64,000 bases of DNA from Chelativorans alearensis (GTDB lineage Bacteria; Pseudomonadota; Alphaproteobacteria; Rhizobiales; Rhizobiaceae). Below, one piece after another: positions 26,276 to 37,561 of the stretch. The stretch lies in NCBI RefSeq assembly GCF_010993735.1, contig NZ_WQNI01000001.1, positions 434,001 to 498,000 of the forward strand. Reading direction: 5' to 3'. Every line of letters begins with the position of its first letter. The stretch's first letter is position 1. The translations under genes and the position numbers were made by a program. Below the pieces are notes generated by a model, which saw only the letters and a program-made list of their open reading frames with translations, was not told the DNA's origin and ran no database searches.

Positions 26276-27033
26276 GTCTCACCCCCCGAAACCGATATGG
26301 CCTGGCCGGTGATGGAGGCCGCCCCCGGACTGCAGAGCCAGAGCACCGCCGAGGCCACCTCCTCCGGCTGAATGAACCTGCCCTGCGGATTGGCGGCCAT
26401 CAAGCTCGCGCGCGCCTCCTCCTCCGTGCGTCCCGTCTTCTCCGCAATGCGGGCGATGGATCTGGCCACCATCTCCGTCTCGACGAAACTCGGGCAGACG
26501 GCGTTCACCGTGATCTCCGTCTTGGCAAATTCCACCGCGAGCGCACGCATGAGGCCGACCACCCCGTGCTTGGAAGCGACGTAGGGCGCGACATAGCCAT
26601 AGCCCTTGAGACCCGCGACGGAGGCGATAAAGATGATGCGTCCCCTCTTCCGCGTGGCCATTCCCTCAAGCGCCGGTTGGACGGTGAGGAAGGCGCCGGT
26701 GAGATTGATGTCGAGCGTCCTCCTCCAATCCTCAAGCGTTGTCTTCGCGGCAGGCGCGCTGGATGCAATGCCGGCGTTGGCGATGACGATGTCGATCGGG
26801 CCGCGCGCGGCCTCGGCGCCCCGGTAGAGCCAGTCCATCGAGGACTGGTCGGTCACATCGCCGATTGTCGCGTGGATATGCGGGTGCTCGTCGGCAACAG
26901 CCTGCAGCGGATCGATACGCCGGCCGCAGATGGTGACCTTAGCGCCGGCGTCGGCCAGCGCCAGCGCGATCGCCTTTCCGACACCCGAGCCGCCGCCAGT
27001 CACCAGCGCGTGCGTTCCGACGACAGCGGCCAT
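26269..27033 (-). CDS. Short-chain dehydrogenase/reductase
   Basis: 254-residue NAD(P)-dependent SDR. The cofactor motif TGGGSGVGKAI is near residue 12, NAG is in VIANAGIASS, and the catalytic Ser-Tyr-Lys set appears as SVAGLKGYGYVAPYVASKHG (Tyr-x3-Lys). The ATG at 27033 shares one base with the upstream stop (TGATG); a GTG one codon earlier is possible. Placed between the hydroxylase and MarR genes, it likely interconverts the ring hydroxyl and oxo groups of the CoA intermediate (inference). Confidence 0.92.
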   Translation of the reverse strand: MAAVVGTHALVTGGGSGVGKAIALALADAGAKVTICGRRIDPLQAVADEHPHIHATIGDVTDQSSMDWLYRGAEAARGPIDIVIANAGIASSAPAAKTTLEDWRRTLDINLTGAFLTVQPALEGMATRKRGRIIFIASVAGLKGYGYVAPYVASKHGVVGLMRALAVEFAKTEITVNAVCPSFVETEMVARSIARIAEKTGRTEEEARASLMAANPQGRFIQPEEVASAVLWLCSPGAASITGQAISVSGGETW

Positions 27034-29324
27034 CACACCTTCCCCGGCATGGTATCCCGCCGTTCCGCGAGCCGGTAGGCCTGCTCGCGGCCGCGCAGGT
27101 AGGGATCAGGCCATCTGACGTGGCGGTCGCCTAATTCCACGGCGGAATGCAGCGTCCAATAGGGATCGGCAAGGTGCGGCCGCGCGAGGCACACAAGGTC
27201 GGCACGGCCCGCCATCAGGATCGAGTTCACATGGTCCGGCTCGTAGATGTTGCCGACCGCCATGGTGGCCATGCCGGTCTCGTTGCGGATGCGGTCCGAG
27301 AACGGGGTCTGGAACATGCGGCCATAGACGGGCTCTGCCCGAAGCGAGGTCTGACCGGCCGAGACGTCGCAGATGTCGACACCGGCCGCCTGCAGCATCC
27401 GGGCAATCTCCACCGCGTCCTCCGGACGGATGCCCTCCTCGCCCACCCAGTCGTTCGCCGAGATGCGCACGGAGATCGGTTTTTCATCCGGCCACACCGC
27501 GCGTACCGCGTGGAACACCTCCAGCGGGTAGCGCATGCGGTTTTCCAGGCTGCCGCCATATTCGTCGGTGCGCCGGTTGGTAAGCGGCGTGATGAACGCC
27601 GACAGGAGATAGCCGTGCGCCATGTGAAGCTCCAGCATGTCGAAGCCGGCACGATTGGCCATCTTGGCCGAGGCAACGAAGGCGTCGCGCGCCTCGTCCA
27701 TATCCTGGCGCGTCATCTCCCTTGGGATCTGGTGGAGGTCGCTCCAAGGAACCGCCGAGGGCGCCAGCAGCGGCCAGTTGCCGGAGACGAGCGGCGCTTC
27801 GGAATCCTCCCACGGGACCTGGGTCGAACCCTTCGGGCCGGAATGGCCGATCTGGGCGCAGATCTTTGCTTCTGTCTCGCGATGGACGAAATCGACGATC
27901 CTCTTCCAGGCAGTTTCGTGCTCGGGCTTATAGAAGCCGGGGCATCCGGGCGATATCCGCCCCTCGGGCGTCACGCAGGTCATTTCGATATAGACGAGCC
28001 CCGCCCCGCCCTTGGCGCGCTCGGCATAGTGGACGAAATGCCAGTCGGTCGGGCAGCCGTCGACCGCCTTGTACTGGGCCATAGGCGAGACCACGATACG
28101 GTTGACGAGCCGCATGTCGCGCAGCCGGAAGGGCGCGAACATTGGCGGGCGGGCGCCGTTCACATTGCTGCCCGCCCGGTGCTGGAACCAGGCCTCGGCG
28201 CTTCCCAGCCATTCGGGGTCACGCAGGCGCAGGTTTTCGTGGCTGATGCGCTGCGAGCGGGTGAGGAGCGAATAGTTGAACTGAACCGGATCGAGATGGA
28301 GGTAGCGCTCCACATCCTCGAACCATTCGAGCGAGTTGCGCGCCGCCGACTGCAGCCGCAGCACCTCCGTGCGGCGGGCATCCTCGTACTTCACGAAGGC
28401 AGCCTCAAGCGTCGGCTCCGAATGGAGATAATCCGCCAACGCCACCGCGCTTTCGAGAGCGAGCTTGGTGCCCGAGCCGATGGAGAAATGCGCGCTCGCC
28501 GCCGCATCGCCCATGAGCGCCAGGTTCTTATGCGACCACCGCGCGCAGAGCACACGGGGGAAACTGATCCAGGCGGAGCCGCGGATGTGGCTGGCGTTGG
28601 ATATGAGCTCGTGGCCGCCAAGATGTGCGGCGAAGATCCTCTCGCAGGTGGCGATGGACTCTTCCTTGGACATCTCGCCGAAGCCGAATTTTTCCCATGT
28701 CTTCTGCGAGCATTCGACGATGAACGTGGCCGTGTCGTTATCGAACTGGTAGGCGTGTGCCCAGACCCAGCCGTGTTCCGTCTCTTCAAAGATGAAGGTG
28801 AAGGCGTCGTCGAATTTCTGGTGCGTACCGAGCCAGACGAACTTGCATTTGCGGACGTCGATGTCAGGCTGGAAAACATCGGCGAAGACCGTACGCGACT
28901 TGGAGTTCAGGCCGTCGGCGGCGATGACGACGTCATGGCTTTCCATGAAGGGGCGTGGATCGTCGATCTCCGCCTCAAAACGCAGATCGACACCAAGCTC
29001 GCGCGCCCGCTCCTGCAGGAGAACGAGCAGCATCTTGCGGCCGATGCCGCAGAAGCCGTGGCCGGTCGAGACCGTCCGCGTGCCGCGATAGAGGACGGCG
29101 ATATCGTCCCAATAGGCGAAATGCTCACGGATCGCGGCGGCGCTCACGGGATCGTTGGCCGTAAGGTTGGTGAGCGTCTCGTCCGACAGCACGACACCCC
29201 AACCGAAGGTGTCGTCCGGCCGATTGCGCTCATAGACGGTGACCTCGTGGCCAGCCTCCCGCAGCTTCATCGAGATCGCAAAGTAAAGGCCGGCTGGACC
29301 GCCTCCCAGAACCGCAACCTTCAT
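27033..29324 (-). CDS. Bifunctional 2-aminobenzoyl-CoA monooxygenase/reductase (salicylyl-CoA 5-hydroxylase-like)
   Basis: 763-residue fusion of two flavoprotein domains. The N-terminal half is an FAD monooxygenase: dinucleotide fold [10 protein letters not shown] at residues 7-16 and second FAD motif [19 protein letters not shown]. From about residue 395 it is an old-yellow-enzyme-like FMN reductase ([19 protein letters not shown], then [19 protein letters not shown] and [18 protein letters not shown]). This architecture is known for the Azoarcus evansii 2-aminobenzoyl-CoA enzyme, which hydroxylates and then reduces the ring, and for salicylyl-CoA 5-hydroxylase. With kynureninase and an anthranilate-type ligase in the island, 2-aminobenzoyl-CoA is the better substrate call. 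It is the first gene of the minus-strand operon. Confidence 0.92.
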   Translation of the reverse strand: MKVAVLGGGPAGLYFAISMKLREAGHEVTVYERNRPDDTFGWGVVLSDETLTNLTANDPVSAAAIREHFAYWDDIAVLYRGTRTVSTGHGFCGIGRKMLLVLLQERARELGVDLRFEAEIDDPRPFMESHDVVIAADGLNSKSRTVFADVFQPDIDVRKCKFVWLGTHQKFDDAFTFIFEETEHGWVWAHAYQFDNDTATFIVECSQKTWEKFGFGEMSKEESIATCERIFAAHLGGHELISNASHIRGSAWISFPRVLCARWSHKNLALMGDAAASAHFSIGSGTKLALESAVALADYLHSEPTLEAAFVKYEDARRTEVLRLQSAARNSLEWFEDVERYLHLDPVQFNYSLLTRSQRISHENLRLRDPEWLGSAEAWFQHRAGSNVNGARPPMFAPFRLRDMRLVNRIVVSPMAQYKAVDGCPTDWHFVHYAERAKGGAGLVYIEMTCVTPEGRISPGCPGFYKPEHETAWKRIVDFVHRETEAKICAQIGHSGPKGSTQVPWEDSEAPLVSGNWPLLAPSAVPWSDLHQIPREMTRQDMDEARDAFVASAKMANRAGFDMLELHMAHGYLLSAFITPLTNRRTDEYGGSLENRMRYPLEVFHAVRAVWPDEKPISVRISANDWVGEEGIRPEDAVEIARMLQAAGVDICDVSAGQTSLRAEPVYGRMFQTPFSDRIRNETGMATMAVGNIYEPDHVNSILMAGRADLVCLARPHLADPYWTLHSAVELGDRHVRWPDPYLRGREQAYRLAERRDTMPGKV

Positions 29325-29381
29325 CCTACATCCTCACTCTCGGCGAAAGCTTGAGGCAGGATCGCACCTGAGGTGAGATAT

Positions 29382-29393
29382 TTCAAGCCTAAA
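29382..29393. promoter_or_regulatory. Putative MarR operator, copy 2 (TTCAAGCCTAAA)
   Basis: This is the reverse complement of the 12-base motif at 12900-12911. It lies 58 bases upstream of the monooxygenase/reductase start. On the minus strand an AGCT sits upstream of TTTAGGCTTGAA with a 7-base spacing, against 6 at the other copy. The two copies precede exactly the two operons of one pathway, which supports a shared regulator. Confidence 0.6.
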
Positions 29394-29530
29394 GTATCAG
29401 AGCTAGAAAGTGTTGGCAAAGCCAGTGTACCGCCGTATGGGTGGAACGTTCGATGAGGAGGTGCAGAGCGTGCTTGCAGTTCTGCGGGCCTTCGCCTCTT
29501 GGCTTTCAACCCTCCTCGGAGTGCTGACTG

Positions 29531-30130
29531 ATGGCTCCAATCAACGTTAATCCCGACAAGGTCCGCGAGTTCGAGGATTCGGAGAGTTTTTACCGGTGGC
29601 TCGGCACGCACCACAACAAGGAAGATGAGGTCTGGATCAAGATTCACAAGGTCGGTTCGGGGCTCAAGTCGATCACGCCCAAAGAAGCTATCGACGTGGT
29701 GCTCTGCTGGGGCTGGATCGACGGGGTACGCAAGGGGTTCGACGACAGGAGCTATCTGCAACGCTATACGCCGCGGCGGGGCAAGAGCATCTGGAGCCAG
29801 ATCAACGTCGACAATGTCGCCCGGCTGATCAAGGAGGGCCGAATGACCGAGCACGGACTCAAGCAGGTCGATGCGGCGAAGGCCGACGGCCGCTGGGGCC
29901 GCGCTTATGCAAGCGGCAAGGACATGAGGATACCCGATGACCTCCAGTCGGCGATCGATGCCGACCCAAAGGCCCGGGAAATGCTAGAGAAACTGAACGC
30001 GCAGAACCGCTACGCGCTGGCCTTTCGCACCCAGCATATGAAGACCGAAGCGGGCCGGAAGAGGAAGATAGAGGCCTTCGTCGACATGCTCGCACGCGGC
30101 GAGACGATTTACCCGCAGTACAAGAAATGA
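29531..30130 (+). CDS. YdeI/OmdA-family protein
   Basis: 199-residue protein of the YdeI family (OmpD-associated / bacteriocin-protection type). The N-terminal domain (FYRWLGTHHNKEDEVWIKIHK, then DVVLCWGWIDGVRKGFD and RYTPRRGKSIWSQINVDNV) is joined to a C-terminal helical OmdA-like part ending LARGETIYPQYKK. The biochemical role of this family is not settled; it has been linked to resistance to cationic peptides and polymyxin. It is a single gene downstream of the operator region of the divergent catabolic operon, probably unrelated to it. Confidence 0.88.
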   Translation: MAPINVNPDKVREFEDSESFYRWLGTHHNKEDEVWIKIHKVGSGLKSITPKEAIDVVLCWGWIDGVRKGFDDRSYLQRYTPRRGKSIWSQINVDNVARLIKEGRMTEHGLKQVDAAKADGRWGRAYASGKDMRIPDDLQSAIDADPKAREMLEKLNAQNRYALAFRTQHMKTEAGRKRKIEAFVDMLARGETIYPQYKK

Positions 30131-30270
30131 GCCATGGAGAGATCTTTCCGCCAGCTACAGGAGGCAGCCGATTTCATGCCTCTTATGAGTGAACCCGAGC
30201 CGCGGGCGCCGTTCGGCTCATCAGTCACGCGGAGTTTGCCGATACCCAAGTCGTGGGATAATCGATCATC

Positions 30271-31818
30271 TCACTCGTCATTCAACGCACTGGCGCGACT
30301 GTCGGCGCCGGGTTCGAGCCCAAGCCACGCATAGCTTTCGGCCGGAGTGTCATGGGCCGCCATATAGGCACGAAGGCCCGCATAGAGCCGCGCCTCGACC
30401 GCGGGATCACGGATCGGCGTCGTCTGGCCGGGATCCGTGTCGAGGTCGTAGAGCCGGAAACCCTGGTCCTCGAACGAGCCGCCGAGATTGGGCGGCCTTG
30501 CGGCCTCTCGGGTGGCGGCAATCTTCAAAAGCGGCATTTTCTGCGTGAAGTCGAAAGGCGGGCTCAGTTCAGCGGTACGGAGCTCCTCTGCGGTGAAGGG
30601 ATCCACCATGTGCTGCGGCATGAGCGTATACTCATGAAGCCCCTCGCCCAGCACGTCCGGCGGATAATGAAACATCACGTATCGTCCGTCCGTGACGCCT
30701 ACGGGACCGGCGAAAAGGCCGAAGGCGACGATGCGGTCGGTTTCAGCCTCCAGCGTCGGCATGTGTGAGAGCAGCGACCGGCCGGTGACCTCGGCGGGGG
30801 CGTCGCAGCCGAAGATGTCGAGGATCGTCGGCATGATGTCGGGTGTCTGGGTCAGGGCGTTGCCCCGCCGGCCACCGGCGCCTGCATGGTCGGGGTGATA
30901 GACCATAAGGGGGACGTGGACGACTTCCTCGTAGTAGGGCATCCGGCTCTTGCCCCACCAGCCATGCTCGCCAAGCAGGAACCCATGGTCCGTGGAGAGC
31001 ACGATGGCGGTGTCCCTCCACATGTCGCGCTCGTCCATATAATCCAGCAAATGGCCGAAGTACTCGTCGCACATGCGGATCAGCGCGGCATAGTTGGCGC
31101 GGATTTCGGCAACTTCCTCCTCGGTCTCGCTCACCCGTCTGTAATCGGGCCAGTTGAGCATGGCGCCTCGGTAGGCGCTGTCGCCGTCGCGCCGAAACCT
31201 AGCCGGCGCATGGAAGGGCTCATGCGGGTCGAAGAGCTCGAGCTGAAGCATCCAGTTGTCGGCGCCGCGGTTGGCGTCGAGGAACTCGAAGGCCGAGGCG
31301 TAGCAGCGCGGCATCGGCAGGTCCGCCTCGCTTCTCTCATACTCGCGGTTGATGAGATGGCGCAGACGCCGCCTCTTCTTCACCGGGTCATAGTGGCGCG
31401 GGTCGTAGGTCTCGGCGAATTTCTCAAGCGGCGGCTCGGACATAGCCTTCCACGGGTCGTATTCCTGGCCGCGGATGAAATCCCAGGTGTCGTACTGGGT
31501 GTGATAGCCCGAGCCGCCCGGTTCGAAATAGTGGAAATGGTCGGTAACAAGATGCGTGTGTACGCCCTTCCTCCGCAGGCTCTCGCAAAACGACCTGTCG
31601 TACGGCTCCATCGGACCCCAGCTCCGGTGGAAGAAGCCTGCGCGCCCCGTCTGGATATCCCGCCGCGCCGGAATGCACGGAAGGCTACCAACATAGTGGC
31701 GATCGAAGGTGACCGCCCGTTCGGCGAAGCGGTCGAAATTCGGCGTTCCGATCGTCCCGCCATAGGGGCCGAGCGCCAGGCGGTTGAGGGAATCGAAGAG
31801 GACGAAGATCAGCCTCAT
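30271..31818 (-). CDS. Sulfatase (type I, formylglycine-dependent), no signal peptide
   Basis: 515-residue alkaline-phosphatase-fold sulfatase hydrolysing a sulfate ester. The formylglycine motif is C-I-P-A-R (Cys48 to Arg52) followed by TGR. The metal ligand is at Asp9 (VLFDSLN), and later TAIVLSTDHGFLLGEHGWWGKS supplies the second metal site. There is no signal peptide, so it acts in the cytoplasm on imported substrate. It is the last gene of the transporter-sulfatase operon, 30 bases after the formylglycine-generating enzyme that should activate it. The substrate is likely a sulfated sugar. Confidence 0.94.
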   Translation of the reverse strand: MRLIFVLFDSLNRLALGPYGGTIGTPNFDRFAERAVTFDRHYVGSLPCIPARRDIQTGRAGFFHRSWGPMEPYDRSFCESLRRKGVHTHLVTDHFHYFEPGGSGYHTQYDTWDFIRGQEYDPWKAMSEPPLEKFAETYDPRHYDPVKKRRRLRHLINREYERSEADLPMPRCYASAFEFLDANRGADNWMLQLELFDPHEPFHAPARFRRDGDSAYRGAMLNWPDYRRVSETEEEVAEIRANYAALIRMCDEYFGHLLDYMDERDMWRDTAIVLSTDHGFLLGEHGWWGKSRMPYYEEVVHVPLMVYHPDHAGAGGRRGNALTQTPDIMPTILDIFGCDAPAEVTGRSLLSHMPTLEAETDRIVAFGLFAGPVGVTDGRYVMFHYPPDVLGEGLHEYTLMPQHMVDPFTAEELRTAELSPPFDFTQKMPLLKIAATREAARPPNLGGSFEDQGFRLYDLDTDPGQTTPIRDPAVEARLYAGLRAYMAAHDTPAESYAWLGLEPGADSRASALNDE

Positions 31819-31848
31819 GGGAGTTCCGTTGGGTCGATAGGAGCTTGG

Positions 31849-32796
31849 TCAGGCATCGTAGAAGACCCTGAGGCCGGAATTGCTGGCCCCGCTGTCGGCC
31901 GGAACGCCCGAGCGGGCGGCGATGCGGTAACGATAACAATAGCTTCGGTGGCACAGGAAGCTACCGCCCTTCAACAGCTTCTGCTTCATCGCCCGCGCCT
32001 CCTCGTTCCTGAGCCGCGCCGCACGGGTCTGCGAGCGCACCATAAAGGGCTCCGACGTCCATTCCCACACATTGCCGGCCATGTCGTGGAGACCGGCTCT
32101 GTTGGGGGCGAAGGCGGTGACGGGTGACGTGCCGAGCCAGCCGTCGGCGCGGGTGTTTTCGTAGGGAAAGCGTCCTTGCCAGATGTTGCAGGGCATGAAA
32201 TCCCGTTCGTCGGGTTCCCGGTCACCCCAGGGAAAGCGCGGGTCCTCGAGCCCGCCGCGCGCCGCGTGCTCCCACTCTGCCTCGGTCGGCAGGCGCCCGC
32301 CCGCCCAGGCCGCAAATGCCTGCGCATCGGCCCAGGAGATATGTGTGACCGGGTGGTCCGCGCGGTCGCGGACATGGCTGCCGGGCCCCTCCGGGGCGAA
32401 CCAGGCAGCGCCGTCGCACATGACCCACCAGGGCGTGGCGGATGCCGAAGGCGAGATCGCCTCGGGGTCGGGCAAAAGTCTGCGGAAGACGAGCCCCCAG
32501 CCGAATGTCTCGGCCTCGGTCACGTATCCGGTCTCGGCCACGAAAGCGGCAAAGCGCGCATTGGTGACCAGGCAAGCCTCAACCGCAAAGGGACGGAGCT
32601 TCACCGTGCGCAACAGCCCCTCCCCGTCCTGCGGTATCTCCGCCCGGCGGGTGCCGACATGGCTCGATCCGCCCGAGAAATGAACGATCTCCGGCCGGCG
32701 GGCATCGGCGATCGCAAGCGCTTCCGAAGCGTCCGCCTGCACGGTTGAAGGTGCCGCCGAACCAATCACCGTACGGGAAGCGCCACAGCAGCTCAT
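31849..32796 (-). CDS. Formylglycine-generating enzyme (sulfatase maturation)
   Basis: 315-residue copper-dependent oxidase that converts the sulfatase active-site cysteine to formylglycine. The two copper-binding cysteines Cys282 and Cys287 are in GGSFLCHRSYC. The FGE-fold signatures are GRLPTEAEWEHAARGG, DMAGNVWEWT and the C-terminal SGLRVFYDA. The N-terminal MSCCGAS is typical of rhizobial homologues, and no signal peptide is present. It sits between the two sulfatase genes, one base from the upstream stop, so all three are made together in the cytoplasm. Confidence 0.95.
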   Translation of the reverse strand: MSCCGASRTVIGSAAPSTVQADASEALAIADARRPEIVHFSGGSSHVGTRRAEIPQDGEGLLRTVKLRPFAVEACLVTNARFAAFVAETGYVTEAETFGWGLVFRRLLPDPEAISPSASATPWWVMCDGAAWFAPEGPGSHVRDRADHPVTHISWADAQAFAAWAGGRLPTEAEWEHAARGGLEDPRFPWGDREPDERDFMPCNIWQGRFPYENTRADGWLGTSPVTAFAPNRAGLHDMAGNVWEWTSEPFMVRSQTRAARLRNEEARAMKQKLLKGGSFLCHRSYCYRYRIAARSGVPADSGASNSGLRVFYDA

Positions 32797-32797
32797 C

Positions 32798-34351
<1,554 letters not shown>

Positions 34352-34374
34352 CCTCGTCCTCGTATGTGCGGAAA

Positions 34375-35484
34375 TTATGCGGAGAGCCTTGCTTCTGAAA
34401 TGGTGTTGCCAGGGGTGACACCGGTCAGCCCGCGGCCGTCGGCATCGAAGAAATGGGTACGACCGCCAAGGGCGAAGCTGATCCGCTCGCCGACGCGGAC
34501 CTTCGCACCCGGCTCGAAGCGCGCCACGATCTCCTGACCCCAGGGGGTGCGGACATAGACGAACACCGCATCGCCGAGTTGCTCGACCACGGTGATCTCG
34601 CCGGTGAACACGCCGTCGCGGTCGACGGGCTTAAGTCCGTCCGCCCGCACACCGAGCGTCGCGGCACCGTTTGCTTCCGGACCCGACAGCGCAAACCGGC
34701 TGCCGTCCGGCAGTTCTGCTGCGGGCTGCCCGCCATCGCCTGTAGCGCGGAGCTTGATGAAGTTCATCTTCGGGCTGCCGATGAAGCCCGCGACGAAGAG
34801 GTTCGCCGGCCGTTCGTAAAGCTCCATCGGCTCGCCCATCTGCTCCACCCGCCCGTCGCGCAGCACCACGATCCGGTCCGCCAGCGTCATCGCCTCGACC
34901 TGATCGTGCGTGACGTAGATCATGGTCGAGCCCTGAAGCTGGCCGTGCAGCTTGGCGATCTCGAGCCGGGTCGCAACGCGCAGTTCGGCATCGAGGTTCG
35001 ACAGGGGCTCGTCGAACAGGAATACCTGCGGGTCGCGGACGATGGCGCGGCCGATGGCGACGCGCTGGCGCTGCCCACCGGAAAGCTGCTTTGGCTTGCG
35101 GTCGAGCAGAGGTTCGATCTGCAGGATGCGCGCGGCCTCGGCCACGCGCTTGGCGATTTCCGGTTTCGGCACGCCGTTCATGCGCAGGCCGAAGCCCATG
35201 TTCTGCGACACGGTCATGTGTGGATAGAGCGCATAGGTCTGGAAGACCATCGCCGTGCCGCGTTCGGAGGGGTCGATATCGTTCACCCGGCGGCCGCCGA
35301 TCTCCACCGAGCCGGCGGTGATCTCCTCGAGCCCGGCGATCATGCGCAGAAGGGTTGACTTGCCGCAGCCGGAAGGCCCGACGAAGACGCAGAATTCGCC
35401 TTCTCCGATCTCGATGTCGACACCGCGGATCACCTCGACGGCACCGAACTTCTTGGCTACGCCCGTTAGCTTGACACCGGCCAT
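34375..35484 (-). CDS. Sugar ABC transporter ATP-binding protein (MalK/UgpC type)
   Basis: 369-residue ATPase of CUT1 carbohydrate importers. Walker A is GPSGCGKST (residues 36-44), the signature LSGGQRQRVAIGRA, Walker B VFLFDEPLSNLDAELR and the switch YVTHDQVEAM. A C-terminal TOBE/OB regulatory domain extends from about residue 240. These ATPases energise the two permeases encoded just upstream. It lies between permease and sulfatase genes, linking uptake to desulfation. Confidence 0.95.
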   Translation of the reverse strand: MAGVKLTGVAKKFGAVEVIRGVDIEIGEGEFCVFVGPSGCGKSTLLRMIAGLEEITAGSVEIGGRRVNDIDPSERGTAMVFQTYALYPHMTVSQNMGFGLRMNGVPKPEIAKRVAEAARILQIEPLLDRKPKQLSGGQRQRVAIGRAIVRDPQVFLFDEPLSNLDAELRVATRLEIAKLHGQLQGSTMIYVTHDQVEAMTLADRIVVLRDGRVEQMGEPMELYERPANLFVAGFIGSPKMNFIKLRATGDGGQPAAELPDGSRFALSGPEANGAATLGVRADGLKPVDRDGVFTGEITVVEQLGDAVFVYVRTPWGQEIVARFEPGAKVRVGERISFALGGRTHFFDADGRGLTGVTPGNTISEARLSA

Positions 35485-35497
35485 TTTCTTCTCCTTG

Positions 35498-36376
35498 TCA
35501 GCCCTTCACCGCGCCAGCCAGGCCGTCGATGAAGTAGCGCTGAAGAAACAGGAACAGGATGATGACCGGCACGATGGTGATGGTCGAACCGGCCGTCATG
35601 CCGCCCCAATCGATGAAGTGCTCGCCCCGGAAGGAGTAGATGCCGACCGAGAGCGTGCGCAGCGCCGGGTTGGCGAGCGTGATGACCAGCGGCAGCAGGA
35701 AGTCGTTCCAGGCCTGCAGCGTCTGCATCACGACCACCGTCACGATGATCGGCTTCGACAGGGGCAGCATCACGTACCAGAAGGTCTTGACCGGGCCGAC
35801 GCCGTCCATGCGCGAGGCTTCCTCGAGTTCCTTCGGCATCTGGCTGAAGTAGCCGGCGAAGAGCAGCGTGAAGATCACGATGGAATGGCCGCAGGTGGCG
35901 AGCATCAGGCCCCACAGCGACTGGCCGAGCCCTAAATTCGACAATAGCTCGAAGACCGGAATGATGGTGTAGCCCTGCGGGATGAAGAGCGTGAAGAGCA
36001 TCAGGCCGAAGAGCGTCGCCCGCCCCGGAAACGGCCGCCGGCCGAGCGCATAGCCCATCAGCGCCGCCGAGATGGTCGTGATGAGAACCGAACCGACCGT
36101 CACGAAGAGCGTATTGAAGAAATACGCGCCAATGTTGGCTTCATGCCAGGCCCGCACGAAATTCTCGAAGGTCGGGTTCTCGGGGATCAGTCCGCCACCT
36201 GCGAAGATCTCGCTGTTCGACTTGAACGAGGCCGAGACCATCCAGACGAGCGGATAGACCCAGACGATGCAGATCGCGGCAAGCACGACCGAGGTGATAA
36301 GCCGCCGGCGGCGCGGATTGAGGAAAGACTGCCGGCTCGTGATCGCCGAACTGTGGGACAGAGCGACATCAGCCAT
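35498..36376 (-). CDS. Sugar ABC transporter permease (MalG type)
   Basis: 292-residue inner-membrane permease with six helices. The EAA loop reads ELEEASRMDGVGPVKTFWYV and is followed by LPLSKPIIVTVVV. The last helix precedes YFIDGLAGAVKG, the usual MalG-type end. It overlaps the MalF-type gene by 8 bases. The N-terminal 30 residues (SSAITSRQSFLNPRRRR) are a basic cytoplasmic leader. Confidence 0.95.
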   Translation of the reverse strand: MADVALSHSSAITSRQSFLNPRRRRLITSVVLAAICIVWVYPLVWMVSASFKSNSEIFAGGGLIPENPTFENFVRAWHEANIGAYFFNTLFVTVGSVLITTISAALMGYALGRRPFPGRATLFGLMLFTLFIPQGYTIIPVFELLSNLGLGQSLWGLMLATCGHSIVIFTLLFAGYFSQMPKELEEASRMDGVGPVKTFWYVMLPLSKPIIVTVVVMQTLQAWNDFLLPLVITLANPALRTLSVGIYSFRGEHFIDWGGMTAGSTITIVPVIILFLFLQRYFIDGLAGAVKG

Positions 36377-37337
36377 TGGCCGGATCCTTCCTGCGGGCGC
36401 GGCGCACCGCGACGATCTGGAAGATGGTGAGGATCATGACGGCAAGGCCGAACAAGACGCCTGCGGCGCTTGCATAGCCCAGTTGAGGGACCATGCCACC
36501 CGACGGCGCGAAGGCGATGCGGAAGATGAAGACCTCCATCACCTCCGAGGCGAAGAAGGGGCCGCCCTGCGTCGTCGACTGGATCAGCGGAAAGACGTTG
36601 AGCGCGGCAATGGCCGAGATCAGCCCGATCACGACCGCAAAGGGGGCGATGATCGGCAGGACGACAAAGACCGTCACCTGCCAGGTTTTCACACCATCGA
36701 GCTTGGCTGCCTCGTAAAGCTCTTCCGGCACCGTCTGAAGCGCTGCAAGCCAGTAGATCAGCGTCACGCCCGTCCATTTCCACACGAAGACGCCGGCAAG
36801 CGTCCAGAGCACGAGTTGCGGGCTGCCGAGGAAGTCGACCGCACGTTCGAAGAGCCCGGCATCGAGCAGGAGGCCGTTGATCGGCCCGTTGAAGGGGCTC
36901 AGCATGAGCGCGATAACAATGGCGATAACGACCACCGGCGTGACCACCGGCAGGAAGATCATCGTGCGGAAGAGCGTGGAGAGCTTGAGAAGCTTGTTGT
37001 TGAGCAGGATCGCGAAGACCAGGCTTATGAACATCTGCAGCGGCACGGTCGCCAGGGTGAAGAGGAAGGACCGCTTGAAGGCGTTGAGGAAGAACTCATC
37101 CTGCAGGAGCTCACGGTAGTTCTGCAGGCCGACGAATTTCTTGGCCGCGCCGAAGCCCGTCCAATTGAGCAGCGAGTAGTATTCGGAGGCAATCAGCGGC
37201 CAGACGATGAAAGCGCCGAAGATGAGGAGCCCCGGAACGAGGAACAAATAGTCGATCCGCGATTTCCAGATGCGGGCCGCAAGGCCCTGTCTCGTCGCGG
37301 CCGGCGTGTGCGGGATATGCAACTCTGTGGCGCTCAT
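36369..37337 (-). CDS. Sugar ABC transporter permease (MalF type)
   Basis: 322-residue inner-membrane permease with six helices. The first helix starts at about residue 30 (YLFLVPGLLIFGAFIVWPL), and the EAA loop is ELYEAAKLDGVKTWQVTVFV with LPIIAPFAVVIG after it. It pairs with the MalG-type protein to form the pore. A 224-base gap with a long palindromic element separates it from the binding-protein gene, which probably lowers its expression relative to the receptor. Confidence 0.95.
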   Translation of the reverse strand: MSATELHIPHTPAATRQGLAARIWKSRIDYLFLVPGLLIFGAFIVWPLIASEYYSLLNWTGFGAAKKFVGLQNYRELLQDEFFLNAFKRSFLFTLATVPLQMFISLVFAILLNNKLLKLSTLFRTMIFLPVVTPVVVIAIVIALMLSPFNGPINGLLLDAGLFERAVDFLGSPQLVLWTLAGVFVWKWTGVTLIYWLAALQTVPEELYEAAKLDGVKTWQVTVFVVLPIIAPFAVVIGLISAIAALNVFPLIQSTTQGGPFFASEVMEVFIFRIAFAPSGGMVPQLGYASAAGVLFGLAVMILTIFQIVAVRRARRKDPANG

Positions 37338-37402
37338 CGGATTGTGCTGCCTCGTGTTTCCCGGGAGCTATCGCCACATGGCCCCTTAACCGGGACATTC
37401 CC

Positions 37403-37526
37403 CGTCATCCCGGAAACCGGAGCGAAGCGGAGGTTGTCCGGGACCCACTCCGTGACTCGTCCATATTCCGGAATAGATCCCGGACAGCCACCTTTCGCTT
37501 CGCTCCAGCCGGCTTTCGGGATGACG
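37403..37526. repeat. 124-bp palindromic intergenic element
   Basis: A long imperfect palindrome: CGTCATCCC (37403-37411) mirrors GGGATGACG (37518-37526). Inside, AGCGAAGCG, TCCGGGA and their complements mirror each other, and a smaller palindrome (TCCGGA, 37467-37472) lies off centre. Such GTCATCCCGG...CCGGGATGAC elements recur between genes in many alphaproteobacterial genomes (my recollection of the general class). It lies between the binding-protein and permease genes of one operon and could fold in either strand. Confidence 0.75.
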
Positions 37527-37561
37527 CGCACAGGGTTAACCCGACCGGAATTCATCATGCT

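Noticed and set aside
27033-29324. Salicylyl-CoA 5-hydroxylase (salicylate to gentisate pathway)
   Set aside because: The protein family covers both activities. However, there is no gentisate dioxygenase nearby, while kynureninase, tryptophan dioxygenase and several beta-oxidation enzymes are present, which favours 2-aminobenzoyl-CoA.
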